Below, one piece after another: positions 1 to 7,135 of a stretch of DNA of 22,445 nt. Within the stretch, counting starts at the first letter, position 1, and each line of letters starts with the position of its first letter. This DNA comes from Chloroflexi bacterium UBA4733 (lineage in GTDB: Bacteria > Chloroflexota > UBA4733). Location: NCBI GenBank assembly GCA_002404055.1, contig DHIZ01000165.1, positions 2,422 to 24,866 on the forward strand, in the 5' to 3' direction. Under the pieces are notes generated by a model, which saw only the letters and a list, made by a program, of their open reading frames with translations, had not been told where the DNA came from and did no database searches. The translations under genes were made by a program, and so were the position numbers.

Positions 1-44
1 GCGTGCAGCCAATGGCGCCGTGGGGGATCAAAGAGCGCCACATG

Positions 45-111
45 TGCGCTACATATGCGCTACTTCCTTAGGCCGACCCATGTAGCGCAGAAGTAGCGTA
101 AAAGTAGCGCA
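45..111. repeat. Five 11-bp-phased GTAGCGCA octamers in two opposed clusters
   Basis: GTAGCGCA occurs on the minus strand at 45-52 and 56-63, and on the plus strand at 82-89, 93-100 (one mismatch, GTAGCGTA) and 104-111. Start-to-start spacing inside each cluster is exactly 11 bp, about one helical turn. The two clusters face each other across an 18-bp gap. They lie about 150 bp upstream of the excisionase and integrase genes. This layout suits cooperative binding of a small protein, such as Xis or the integrase arm domain, or an iteron-type operator. The repeats are read directly; the role is inferred. Confidence 0.75.
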
Positions 112-257
112 CGCTCTCCTATTCTGGCGCATGGCTGCGCAGTTCAGCGCCCTTCCTTCGGCAACGGACTGATCGGCAGCCAAAGAACTGATGGCTGATC
201 CGGCTCGCGCAGGCGGGGTTCGGAGTCGGCTATGGCGACAGCGAAAGGAGAACCTTG

Positions 258-569
258 ATGCACACTGCACAGGAACCGGAAGATCGCCCCTTGGTATCCG
301 TGCCTGAGGCCGCGGCCCTAGCCGGTCTTACCAGGTCAATGGCCTACCGACTGGCGTCAGCCGGTGTACTACCCGGGCTCGTCCGCCTGCCTGGAGCACG
401 ACTCCTCGTGCGGCGGCGCGTCCTGGAGGCGTGGCTTTCAGGTATCGAGAGCGTCGGTGCTGAGCAGTCCCCTCGGCAGCCCCTCCCGCCCGCCGTGCGC
501 GGCGTCCTGGTTGCGGCAAGCGCAGCCAGCGCAGGATCGAATAGCCAGATAGGAGGCAGTCATGACTGA
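258..569 (+). CDS. Excisionase-like / MerR-type HTH DNA-binding protein
   Basis: Small basic protein of 103 residues. Its first 65 residues look like the helix-turn-helix of the excisionase-family fold (HTH_17): a conserved start of the form 'LVSVPEAAALAGLTRSMAYR', followed by a wing that ends in an arginine cluster (LLVRRRVLEAWL). The C-terminal third is low-complexity and probably disordered. ATG 258 is chosen because AGGAG at 246-250 lies 7 nt upstream; a TTG at 255 is the alternative. The gene overlaps the integrase by 8 nt, so the two are probably translationally coupled. The expected role is to bend or bind the attachment region and favour excision, or to regulate the integrase. The family match is by pattern only. 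Confidence 0.8.
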   Translation: MHTAQEPEDRPLVSVPEAAALAGLTRSMAYRLASAGVLPGLVRLPGARLLVRRRVLEAWLSGIESVGAEQSPRQPLPPAVRGVLVAASAASAGSNSQIGGSHD

Positions 570-1920
570 AGCGAGGCAGCCGGCAGCGAAGCGCCCGGCT
601 CACAAGCGTGGGCACGGTGAAGGCAGCATAGACCAAACACCAGATGGACGTTGGCGTGGCCGCTTGATGGTCGGTTATAAGCCGGACGGCAAACCCGACC
701 GGCGGACTCTCTACGGCAAAACCCGCGCGGATGTGCAACGGCAGTTGCGCGAACTGAAGCGACAAGTCGACCAGGGCGGTATTACGGAGCGTCACAATAT
801 CACGGTTGCCGAATTCCTCGACCAGTGGCTCCAGGATTGTGTGGCGCGCGGCCTCAAGCCGAAGACGACGACCAATTATCGGCAGATGGGCACCCTCTAC
901 CTCACACCAGCGATCGGTAAGGTGAAGCTCACCACCTTGCGGCCGGAGCACGTGCGCAAGCTCTGCGCGGACCTCATGGAACGCGGCCTATCGGCAACGA
1001 CCGTTCGCTACGTCCGGCATCTGCTCCACGGAGCGCTGCGCTTAGCCGTCCAGATGGAATTGGTGGCCCGCAATGTGGCAGATCCGGTACGCGCGCCAAA
1101 GCGCCGCCGGCAAGAGCTGCAGCCACCAACTCCCGATGATCTCGCGAAGCTCTTGGATAGCGCCGATGCTGCCGAGGACCGCTTTCGCGCACTATGGGTT
1201 ATCGGTGTCTACACCGGCTGTCGTCCGGGTGAACTGCTGGCGCTCAAGTGGCGCGACGTGGAGTGGGAGACAAGCACCATCCTGATTCGGCGGAACGTGA
1301 CGGCGGTCCTGGGCCAGCCGCTCGCGCTTCAGGAGCCGAAGACGGAACGTGGCCAGCGGCGCGTACCGGTGCCGTCGGAAGCGCTCATCGCCTTGAAGGC
1401 GCACCGTCAGCGCCAGCTTGAAGAACGGCTGTTGCTCGGCCCAGACTACGACGATCAGGATCTCATCTTCGCTACGCACACGGGCGGGCTCCTTCATCCT
1501 CGGAATGTCACACGCGAGTTCAAGGAGGCCCTCGCCCGCGCCGGATTGCCAAGGACGATCCGATCCTACGACTTGCGCCATGCCTATGCGACGATGCTCT
1601 TTCAGGCCGGAGAGCATCCGAAGATCGTGTCGGAGCGGCTTGGTCACAGCAGCATTGCACTCACGCTGGACACCTATACCCATTACGTGCCAGGGCTGGA
1701 TGACGACACGGCCGCGAAGGTGCAGCGGCTGATCCGGCCGAACACGCCGCGCCAGCCAGATGGCAGCCCGGGGCGGATTGGTCCCAACATTGGGCCTAAG
1801 GGTACTGATGACGGCTCTCCGAGTGACGTTGGAGGGTCATCTCCCTCTGGTAGCGAGAGAGCCGACGGTCAGAATCGAACTGACGACCAGCTGTTTACGA
1901 AACAGCTGCTCTACCCCTGA
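562..1920 (+). CDS. int: Site-specific tyrosine recombinase (phage-type integrase)
   Basis: 452-residue tyrosine recombinase. It has an AP2-like arm-binding N-terminus (about residues 18-70, 'GHGEGSIDQTPDGRWRGR'), a SAM-like core-binding domain (about 80-180) and a catalytic domain (about 195-400). Visible catalytic residues are R221 (TGCRPGE), R339 (YDLRH), H362 (LGH) and nucleophile Y372 (DTYTHY). The usual first His of HxxR is Tyr (Y336), a variant I recall from related enzymes. A good Shine-Dalgarno, AGGAGG, lies at 551-556. The protein would cut and rejoin DNA at the element's attachment sites. The reading frame runs past the catalytic domain through a low-complexity tail, and its last 19 residues (434-452) are encoded by the antisense of the tRNA-Thr gene. 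The C-terminus therefore depends on the integrated state. Confidence 0.95.
   Translation: MTEARQPAAKRPAHKRGHGEGSIDQTPDGRWRGRLMVGYKPDGKPDRRTLYGKTRADVQRQLRELKRQVDQGGITERHNITVAEFLDQWLQDCVARGLKPKTTTNYRQMGTLYLTPAIGKVKLTTLRPEHVRKLCADLMERGLSATTVRYVRHLLHGALRLAVQMELVARNVADPVRAPKRRRQELQPPTPDDLAKLLDSADAAEDRFRALWVIGVYTGCRPGELLALKWRDVEWETSTILIRRNVTAVLGQPLALQEPKTERGQRRVPVPSEALIALKAHRQRQLEERLLLGPDYDDQDLIFATHTGGLLHPRNVTREFKEALARAGLPRTIRSYDLRHAYATMLFQAGEHPKIVSERLGHSSIALTLDTYTHYVPGLDDDTAAKVQRLIRPNTPRQPDGSPGRIGPNIGPKGTDDGSPSDVGGSSPSGSERADGQNRTDDQLFTKQLLYP
1812..1864. other. Probable attachment-site junction at the tRNA-Thr 3' end
   Basis: The integrase gene abuts the 3' end of the intact tRNA-Thr gene, the classic arrangement for elements that integrate into a tRNA 3' end and restore it. 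An 8-bp inverted repeat, CGGCTCTC at 1812-1819 and GAGAGCCG at 1857-1864, straddles the tRNA border and might be bound by the recombinase. The partner site must lie left of base 1, so no duplicated core can be shown here. Site identity is inferred from context. Confidence 0.5.
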
Positions 1921-1931
1921 GCTACGTCGGC
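1860..1931 (-). tRNA. tRNA-Thr (anticodon CGT)
   Basis: On the minus strand the sequence folds into a complete cloverleaf. The acceptor is GCCGACG paired with CGTCGGC, the D stem GCTC/GAGC, the anticodon stem GCTGT/ACAGC, and the T stem GTCAG/CTGAC with loop TTCGATT. The 7-nt anticodon loop is TTCGTAA, giving anticodon CGT, which reads the threonine codon ACG. The variable loop is 5 nt, the discriminator base is U (1860) and CCA is not encoded. All stems are perfectly paired, so the gene looks functional despite the integrase frame running antisense through its 3' part. Confidence 0.95.
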
Positions 1932-1942
1932 GAAGCATCGGT

Positions 1943-1948
1943 AGTGTA
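1943..1948 (-). promoter_or_regulatory. Candidate -10 element for tRNA-Thr
   Basis: On the minus strand TACACT sits 12 nt before the first tRNA base, which would give a leader of about 5 nt. The -35 region 17 bp upstream is poor, so this is a weak call made on position. Confidence 0.35.
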
Positions 1949-2170
1949 CCACGAGCCGTACTGCGGGTGGGCAGGCAGCGTTTCCTACCGACCAGGCAGC
2001 GTGGTCGCATACCGGCATCGGGGACTCCCGGACGGATCGCTATACTCTAAACCCCACAGAGAGCGGCTTCCTAGCCAACGTGGCACATCGGGTCAGAAGG
2101 CGACCTGATACGGAACCGCCCGGCATGACGCCGACCGGATGACGCCAAAAGCATGACAGAGGAGTGGAAG

Positions 2171-2899
2171 ATGGCACTGAACGGGCAAGTGGCGCTCGTC
2201 ACCGGGGCATCTAGCGGCATTGGTTGGTCCACGGCACTGGCATTGGCACAGGCTGGCGCCTCCGTGGCGTTGACGGCGCGACGAACGGGGGAGTTGCAGC
2301 GGTTGGCTGACCAGATCACGGCAGCAGGCGGTCAGGCGCTCGTCGCAGCGGCGGATGTGGCCAACGCTGACGAAGTAGAAACGGCGGTCCGGGCGACGCT
2401 GGACCGTTTTGGCCGGATCGACATCCTCATCAACAATGCGGGGATGAACACGACGACTCGTCACTTCCATGACATGTCCCGCCAGGACTGGGAACAGGTC
2501 ATCCGCGTCGACCTTGATGCCTGCTTCTATTGCATCCAGGCCGTCTTACCGGCGATGCGCCGGCAGCAGAGTGGCACCATCGTCAACGTGTCGTCCAATG
2601 CCGGGCGGCAGGCATCGCTGCTCTCCGGCGTGGCCTACAGCGCGGCCAAGGCGGGCGTCATCGCGCTCAACCAATCGATTAACCTGGAGGAGTGGCAGAA
2701 CGGCATCCGGGCCTGCGTGGTCGAACCCGGCGAGGTGGACACCCCGATCGTCTTCTCCCGACCCACGCCACCAACCGAGGCGCACCGCGCTACCATGCTG
2801 CAGCCGGAGGACGTGGCCGAGGCCATCGTGCTGGTCTGCCGCCTACCGCAACGCGCCTCGATAGAGGAGATGCTCATTCGCCCGCGCGTGCGCGCGTAA
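2171..2899 (+). CDS. Short-chain dehydrogenase/reductase (SDR), probably NADP(H)-dependent
   Basis: 242-residue classical SDR with a Rossmann fold. The cofactor glycine motif TGASSGIG is at residues 11-18, NNAG at 88-91, the catalytic Ser at about 142 (NVSSNAG), and YxxxK at Y156/K160. Arginines after the second beta strand (TARR) point to NADP(H) rather than NAD(H). Start 2171 is chosen because GAGGAG at 2159-2164 lies 6 nt upstream; ATG 2153 would precede this site and add six non-conserved residues. It stands alone just outside the tRNA, with a possible TATACT -10 box at 2041-2046. The substrate cannot be predicted. Soluble SDRs of this type reduce or oxidise alcohols and ketones. Confidence 0.93.
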   Translation: MALNGQVALVTGASSGIGWSTALALAQAGASVALTARRTGELQRLADQITAAGGQALVAAADVANADEVETAVRATLDRFGRIDILINNAGMNTTTRHFHDMSRQDWEQVIRVDLDACFYCIQAVLPAMRRQQSGTIVNVSSNAGRQASLLSGVAYSAAKAGVIALNQSINLEEWQNGIRACVVEPGEVDTPIVFSRPTPPTEAHRATMLQPEDVAEAIVLVCRLPQRASIEEMLIRPRVRA

Positions 2900-2948
2900 A
2901 CACAGGGGAGGGCGTGCCGACCCGTACATCGCCCGGCTCGCCCTCAAG

Positions 2949-3444
2949 CTATCCCTTCACCGCCCCGTGCGTCAGGCCGCTGACGATGAAGCGCTGCACG
3001 AGCAGGAAGAGCACCACCGCCGGCACCGCGCTGACGATGCTGGCGCCCATGAGCTGGTTCCAAAAGACCTGGCCGCCGGCTTCACCGGAAGCGAGATAGC
3101 CCGGCAGACCGACTCCCAGCGTCTTGGTGGCCGACGAGGTCAGGACGCTGGCAAAGAGCACCTCATTCCAGGAGAGCAGGAAGGAGAAGATGAAGGCGAC
3201 GATCATGCCGGGGATCGTCAGCGGCGCCACGATATAGCGCAGCAACTGCAGGCGGGAACAGCCGTCGACCATGCCCGCCTCCTCCAGTTCCCGCGGCAAA
3301 CCGTCGATGTAGCCGGCCAGCATCCAGATAGAGAAGGGCAGGGCGAAGGTCAGATAGGTCAGGACCAGCCCCTGATAGGTGCCGATCAACTGCAGGTGGG
3401 TGGCATTCTGCAGCACGACATAAATGATGAACACCGGCAACGAT
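2949..3444 (-). pseudogene. C-terminal remnant of a MalG/UgpE-type sugar ABC transporter permease
   Basis: About 160 residues matching the last 60% of a carbohydrate ABC transporter inner-membrane permease (family length about 270-300). It keeps the LTYLTFALPFSIWML segment, the EAA loop that docks on the ATPase (ELEEAGMVDGCSRLQLLRYI), and three or four membrane helices down to a normal C-terminus ending AVKG. The N-terminal helices are absent. In its own frame a stop lies just upstream, and the neighbouring sequence belongs to a solute-binding protein. It is therefore a deletion remnant and cannot make a working permease. Confidence 0.85.
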
Positions 3445-3449
3445 CACAA

Positions 3450-4560
3450 ATCGAACTGTTCGTCGCCGTCAGCGCGGTCTTGAGGTCGCCGGCCTTGTAG
3501 CTGTTGGTGGCGTACTCAGCAGCAATCTTGCTGGCGACGCCACCGACAATCGTTTCGATCGGTCCCCAGGCGCCGGTGAGTGGCGTGGCGAAGGCGTTGT
3601 TCTCGGCGTTGACGAAGGCTTTCCAGACCGGCGTTTGCAGTTCCGGCTGCTTATAGGCGTCGACAGTGCCTGGCATGTAGCCATAGGTCTTGAGGAACTG
3701 CATCTGCTGGGTGACGTCGGTCACATACTTCATCCAGAGGATCGCGTCGTCTTGCAGTTTGCTGAACTTGGCGATGGTGAGGTACTGGCCGGAGACGAAG
3801 GTCTGCACGGGCACGCCGCCCGACGGCAGGCTGGTCAGACCGTAGGGTATGGTGGGCATCGGTGAGAAGGCATACTTCCCTTTGACGGCGGACTTGTCAA
3901 GGGTCGGGATGGTGGTCGGCCCCTGCATCACCATGAAGCCGACTTTGCCGCTGGCAAATTTGTTGAGCAGGTCGGGGCCCTTGAACGTCGCGTCTGAGGT
4001 CTTGGCGATCTTGAAGTTGGCCATCCAGTCGAACCAGAAGCGGAAGGCCTTGTAGACGGGCTCGCTGGTCATCGTCGATTTCGTCATGTCGGCGGTGATA
4101 AAGTCGTCGCCGAACTGCTTGGCCAGCACCCAGAGGATGTGCCAGGGATCGAAGGAGTCGGAAGGGTCCATGACCGTGCCCCACTGGTCTTTGGTCGGGT
4201 CGGTCATCTTCTTGGCGGTATTGACGAACTGCGTCCAGGTCGTGGGCGGCTGGTCACCAGTCGCCTGCAGCAAGTCGGTGTTGTAGACCAGGGCAAAGGG
4301 CAGCATGTACTCCGGCACGGCGATCAAGGCGTCGGGCGTCAGGCCGCTCATCTTCAGTTGCGCCTGGAAGAACTTGCCTTGCCTTCACTGCCGCCGATGG
4401 TGTTCCAGAGGGCGTCGGTGAGCACGACGAAGGCGCCGGTGACCGCCGCTGTCGGCACGACGGCCGAACCAAACCCGAAAATGTCGGGCCCACTATTCGA
4501 CGCCACCGAGGTCTCGATCTTGGTGGACTCTTCCGCCGTCGGGATCGTAAACGCTGCCAG
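3450..4560 (-). pseudogene. Frameshifted, truncated sugar ABC transporter solute-binding protein
   Basis: Remnant of an extracellular solute-binding protein (bacterial SBP family 1, MalE/UgpB-like). About 60 residues in one frame (4373-4560, including SGPDIFGFGSAVVPTAAV) continue in another frame from about 4372 to 3455 (QFFQAQLKMSGLTPDALIAV onward). The switch lies in a GGCAAGGCAAG run at about 4370-4382 and fits loss of one base. The signal peptide and first beta strand are missing at the 4560 end. At the other end the last residues run into permease sequence, so several terminal residues, a whole MalF-type gene and the start of MalG appear deleted. Such proteins normally deliver sugars to the permease pair from outside the membrane. 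Confidence 0.85.
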
Positions 4561-4621
4561 GTGCGGGTGCAAGCAACTCGTCCAACGCGAACCCTGGTGC
4601 CTACCCATTTACTGCTTTCTG

Positions 4622-4697
4622 GCAATGACCATTGCGGGTTTGGATAGATTCTTTGCCGTTCCGCAATGGACTGCGCGGCTATTCGCAATGACCATTG
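4622..4697. repeat. Repeated GCAATGACCATTG palindromes upstream of the XRE gene
   Basis: GCAATGACCATTGC occurs at 4622-4635 and GCAATGACCATTG at 4685-4697. Each is a near-perfect palindrome with a 4-nt centre, and the starts are 63 bp apart (six helical turns). A related CCGCAATGG lies between them near 4660-4668. They sit directly upstream of the XRE promoter and end at its -35 hexamer, so they are candidate operators for that regulator. Confidence 0.6.
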
Positions 4698-4723
4698 ACG
4701 AACGGCAATAGTTGCCGTATGCT
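4695..4723 (+). promoter_or_regulatory. Sigma70-type promoter with embedded operator palindrome
   Basis: TTGACG at 4695-4700 and TATGCT at 4718-4723 are separated by exactly 17 bp. The spacer is almost filled by a perfect palindrome, ACGGCAA-tag-TTGCCGT (4702-4718). Transcription would start near 4730, just upstream of the XRE start codon at 4755. A repressor on the palindrome would block RNA polymerase, which suggests autoregulation by the downstream HTH protein. Confidence 0.7.
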
Positions 4724-4754
4724 AAGGGAGGGCCATTGCGAAAGGGCAGCGACG

Positions 4755-5237
4755 ATGACGGTATTCCCTCAACTCTTGCGCCAGGTGCGGGAGGCGGCAG
4801 GGTTGTCGCAGAACGCCCTCGGGCGGCGCATCGACATTAACCCCGGCACGATCAACCGCCTGGAGACAGGCGAACGGGAACCGACCGGCCGCGAGCAGGT
4901 GCTGCAACTAGCCGGCGGTATCGGCCTGGATGCAGAGCAGACGAACCGGCTGGTGGCGTCCGCCGGCTTTGCGCCGCAGGCCTACGATGCCGTCGGCCTC
5001 GATAATCCGACGCTGCTGCAGATCGCTGTCTACCTGGGAGCCCCGGAACGCAGCGCGGCGGAACGCGCCACCTTCCTGCAGTTGGTCGCGCTGGCGATGG
5101 CCGGTCCACTGGACCCCACCCTCAGCGCCGCCCTGGATATCCTCAGCGACGAGCGCATCCCTGCCCCCGAGCGGCGAGAATTCCGCTTGCAGATCGCCCT
5201 GGCTGCCCGGCGCTGGCGGGCGGTACCCCTGCCATGA
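4755..5237 (+). CDS. XRE-family helix-turn-helix transcriptional regulator
   Basis: 160-residue protein. Residues 4-60 form a Cro/CI-type HTH (LLRQVREAAGLSQNALGRRI, then NPGTINRLETGERE). The C-terminal 90 residues are alpha-helical, Ala/Leu-rich and of unknown function. Start ATG 4755 lies about 32 nt downstream of the predicted -10; an in-frame ATG at 4695 is rejected because it lies inside the promoter. The stop overlaps the next ATG (ATGA at 5234-5237), so this gene and the replication-type protein are translationally coupled. It probably represses its own operon through the palindromes upstream and so controls copy number or activation of the module. Confidence 0.9.
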   Translation: MTVFPQLLRQVREAAGLSQNALGRRIDINPGTINRLETGEREPTGREQVLQLAGGIGLDAEQTNRLVASAGFAPQAYDAVGLDNPTLLQIAVYLGAPERSAAERATFLQLVALAMAGPLDPTLSAALDILSDERIPAPERREFRLQIALAARRWRAVPLP

Positions 5238-6343
5238 GCACCACGCTACGGACGCACCGCCCCCCTGCCGCCGGCGACACGGCCCCGGTGACCAGCCCGC
5301 ACGCGGCGAGCGAAGAAAACGCCGGCAACCACGAGGCCTTCTTCTTCGAGGGCGTCGAGAGTCCCAACGGCACCATCTTCCCCGACGTGCTGATCGACCG
5401 CGTGATGCCGCACCTCAGCGGCGCCGAGTTCAAGGTGCTGGCCTACGTGGTCCGCCGTACCTTTGGCTTCAAGAAGGAGAGCGACTCCATCAGCCTGGAC
5501 CAGATCTGCAACGGCATCACCCGGCGCGACGGCAGCGTGCTGGACGAAGGAACCGGCCTCGCCCGCAAGACGGCGGTTGCCGCCATCCAGGGCCTGGAAG
5601 GCAAGGGCGTCATCCTCTGCCAGCGCCGGAGCAGCCCGGAAAAGGGCAACCTACCCACCACCTTCGCGCTGCGCTTCCGCGGCCAGGCCACGAATGGGCC
5701 GGAAACATTTCCACACCAGGGGGGTAGCGAAATGTACCCTGGGGGAGGGGAGAAGCAGCACCAGGCTAGTCACCTTGCGCCAACAGCCCCAGGTACCGTG
5801 CTACACTCACAACCAACAGTCGTACAATCAACAGTTAAACAAGAGAGAGATAGTCCGCCTGAGAGAGTGAAACGGACGGTGCGGGCCGGCAAGCCGGAAA
5901 CCGAGACCACTACTCATGCAGGGAACGCGCAGCAAACGGTCGAGGTGATCTGGCAGCAAGTGCTGGACCGCCTGGCCGATACGATTGGTGCGGTGAGTCA
6001 TCGCACCTGGCTTGCGCCGACGCGCTTGCAGGCGGTCGACGCCGATACCGCGCTCGTAGAAGTTCCCCACGCGCTGGCGCAACGCTGGATTGAGCGCCAC
6101 CTGCGCGACGCCATCACCACCGAGCTCAGCGCCGTCGCCGGGCGACCTTTGGCGGTGCAGTTCGTCACGGCTGCGCTTGATGTTGTGGTGCATCAGCCAG
6201 CAGTCACCACAGCGCCGGCACCGCGGCCCGTTTCCTTGGTCAGTGCGCCGGCAGTTGAGCCGGCCGATCGTGCCCCAGCATCGCCGCTGTTCAGCCGCCG
6301 CGGTGGCGTGATCCGGCGTGTACGTCGCGATGGGACGGGTTAG
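5234..6343 (+). CDS. Replication-initiator-like protein: RepO-type winged helix plus DnaA domain-I-like C-terminus
   Basis: 369 residues. Residues about 42-150 resemble the N-terminal winged helix of phage replication protein O (FPDVLIDRVMPHLSGAEFKV, then a long recognition region ending NLPTTFALRFRG). A low-complexity linker (about 155-235) follows. Residues about 236-315 resemble the DnaA N-terminal protein-interaction domain (IWQQVLDRLADTIGAVSHRT, then VEVPHALAQRWIERHLRDAI). No ATPase domain is present. The likely role is to bind an origin through the winged helix and recruit host replication factors through the DnaA-like domain. It is coupled to the XRE gene by an ATGA overlap. Linker DNA is locally AT-rich (5805-5860). 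Domain assignments are from recognisable patterns; an alternative is a transcription regulator with a DnaA_N-like partner domain. Confidence 0.8.
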   Translation: MSTTLRTHRPPAAGDTAPVTSPHAASEENAGNHEAFFFEGVESPNGTIFPDVLIDRVMPHLSGAEFKVLAYVVRRTFGFKKESDSISLDQICNGITRRDGSVLDEGTGLARKTAVAAIQGLEGKGVILCQRRSSPEKGNLPTTFALRFRGQATNGPETFPHQGGSEMYPGGGEKQHQASHLAPTAPGTVLHSQPTVVQSTVKQERDSPPERVKRTVRAGKPETETTTHAGNAQQTVEVIWQQVLDRLADTIGAVSHRTWLAPTRLQAVDADTALVEVPHALAQRWIERHLRDAITTELSAVAGRPLAVQFVTAALDVVVHQPAVTTAPAPRPVSLVSAPAVEPADRAPASPLFSRRGGVIRRVRRDGTG

Positions 6344-6385
6344 TCTACCGGTGGACGGTGACCGGAGCTTCGCGCCACCCACCTC

Positions 6386-6706
6386 TCACGGCGGGTCGCT
6401 GTCCTCTTCTGCCGCTTCAGACTCATCGGCGGCGTAATCCCACACCCATGCCTCCCGCGGTCCGTCATCGCCGTAGGGATGCACGACCCGCGAAGGATTG
6501 AACGGGACGAACCACTCCTCGAAGCGCAGATTGGCGACCCTCAAGAACGCGGTATCGTCGGAGTAGCCGACGCCGTCGAAACGGGGATCCCACAGCCACC
6601 TATGATCTATATCCTCGAATGCCAGACCCTCCCAGTCACCAAAGTCGACATCCACGCCCTGATCCTGGTCGGCGTCGTCGCGACGAGCGCCAAGGAAGCA
6701 CGCCAT
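6386..6706 (-). CDS. Small acidic hypothetical protein
   Basis: 106 residues, very acidic and rich in Trp, Phe and Asp (for example HRWLWDPRFDGVGY and FEEWFVPFNPSRVVHPYG), with a Glu/Asp-rich tail. I do not recognise the family. The composition looks like a folded protein rather than random translation, but the ribosome binding site before ATG 6706 is weak. It is convergent with the replication-type gene, ending 43 nt from its stop, and an open frame on the opposite strand overlaps it. The small acidic character could suit a DNA-mimic or immunity-type protein; that is speculation. Confidence 0.5.
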   Translation of the reverse strand: MACFLGARRDDADQDQGVDVDFGDWEGLAFEDIDHRWLWDPRFDGVGYSDDTAFLRVANLRFEEWFVPFNPSRVVHPYGDDGPREAWVWDYAADESEAAEEDSDPP

Positions 6707-6820
6707 ATACTCTACCCGACGTTCCGGCGGGATACGTCCGGCAACTCGCTCTTCGGGGTATCATCATTCATCGCTGCATGCACGGCAAAGGCGGTGCGAC
6801 ATGGCATGGGAGCGGTGTTG

Positions 6821-7135
6821 ATGGTGACAGGAGTGCTTCGCCGGCAGGGCGATCGCTACATGGTGGAAGTGCCCCGTGCGGAAGTGGATCGCCTGCACCT
6901 ACGGGAGGGCGAGGCGGTTGCCCTGGAGTTACGTCCCAGCGGGTCGGGCACTAAAGGGAGTGGCGTGGCTGCTGGTGACCCGCCTGTTGCCGAGGACGAG
7001 ACGAACTACTTGCTTCGGTCACCGCGCAACCGTGAGCGCCTGTTGGCAGCCCTAGCCCAGGCGAAACGCGGCGAAGGGACACCGCTCAGCCTCGTTGAGG
7101 TGCGTAAAGAACTGGGCCTTGCCGAGGAAGCGTAG
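6821..7135 (+). CDS. Antitoxin-like protein (AbrB-like N-terminus, Phd/YefM-like C-terminus)
   Basis: 104 residues. The N-terminal 35 resemble a swapped-hairpin AbrB/SpoVT DNA-binding domain (VTGVLRRQGDRYMVEVPRAE, then LHLREGEAVALEL). The C-terminus (YLLRSPRNRERLLAALAQAK, then RGEGTPLSLVEV) resembles the toxin-contacting tail of Phd/YefM antitoxins. Start ATG 6821 has GGGAG at 6808-6812, 8 nt upstream; the open frame extends further 5' but loses coding character. Type II antitoxins autoregulate and neutralise a partner toxin. No toxin gene is visible within 270 nt downstream, so it appears to be an orphan. Confidence 0.7.
   Translation: MVTGVLRRQGDRYMVEVPRAEVDRLHLREGEAVALELRPSGSGTKGSGVAAGDPPVAEDETNYLLRSPRNRERLLAALAQAKRGEGTPLSLVEVRKELGLAEEA

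Noticed and set aside
328..951. Long open frame on the minus strand across the xis-int junction
   Set aside because: It is antisense to two well-supported genes, with Arg-rich, low-complexity composition and no recognisable motif.
4695..4757. Upstream ATG 4695 as the start of the XRE gene
   Set aside because: It overlaps the predicted -35 box and would precede the transcription start; ATG 4755 fits the HTH family start.
5726..5733. GTAGCGAA inside the initiator gene as a further copy of the left-end octamer
   Set aside because: One isolated copy with a mismatch and no phasing is expected by chance.
6479..6820. N-terminal extension of the antitoxin-like gene
   Set aside because: Composition changes abruptly before ATG 6821, which has its own ribosome site and begins the recognisable AbrB-like domain.
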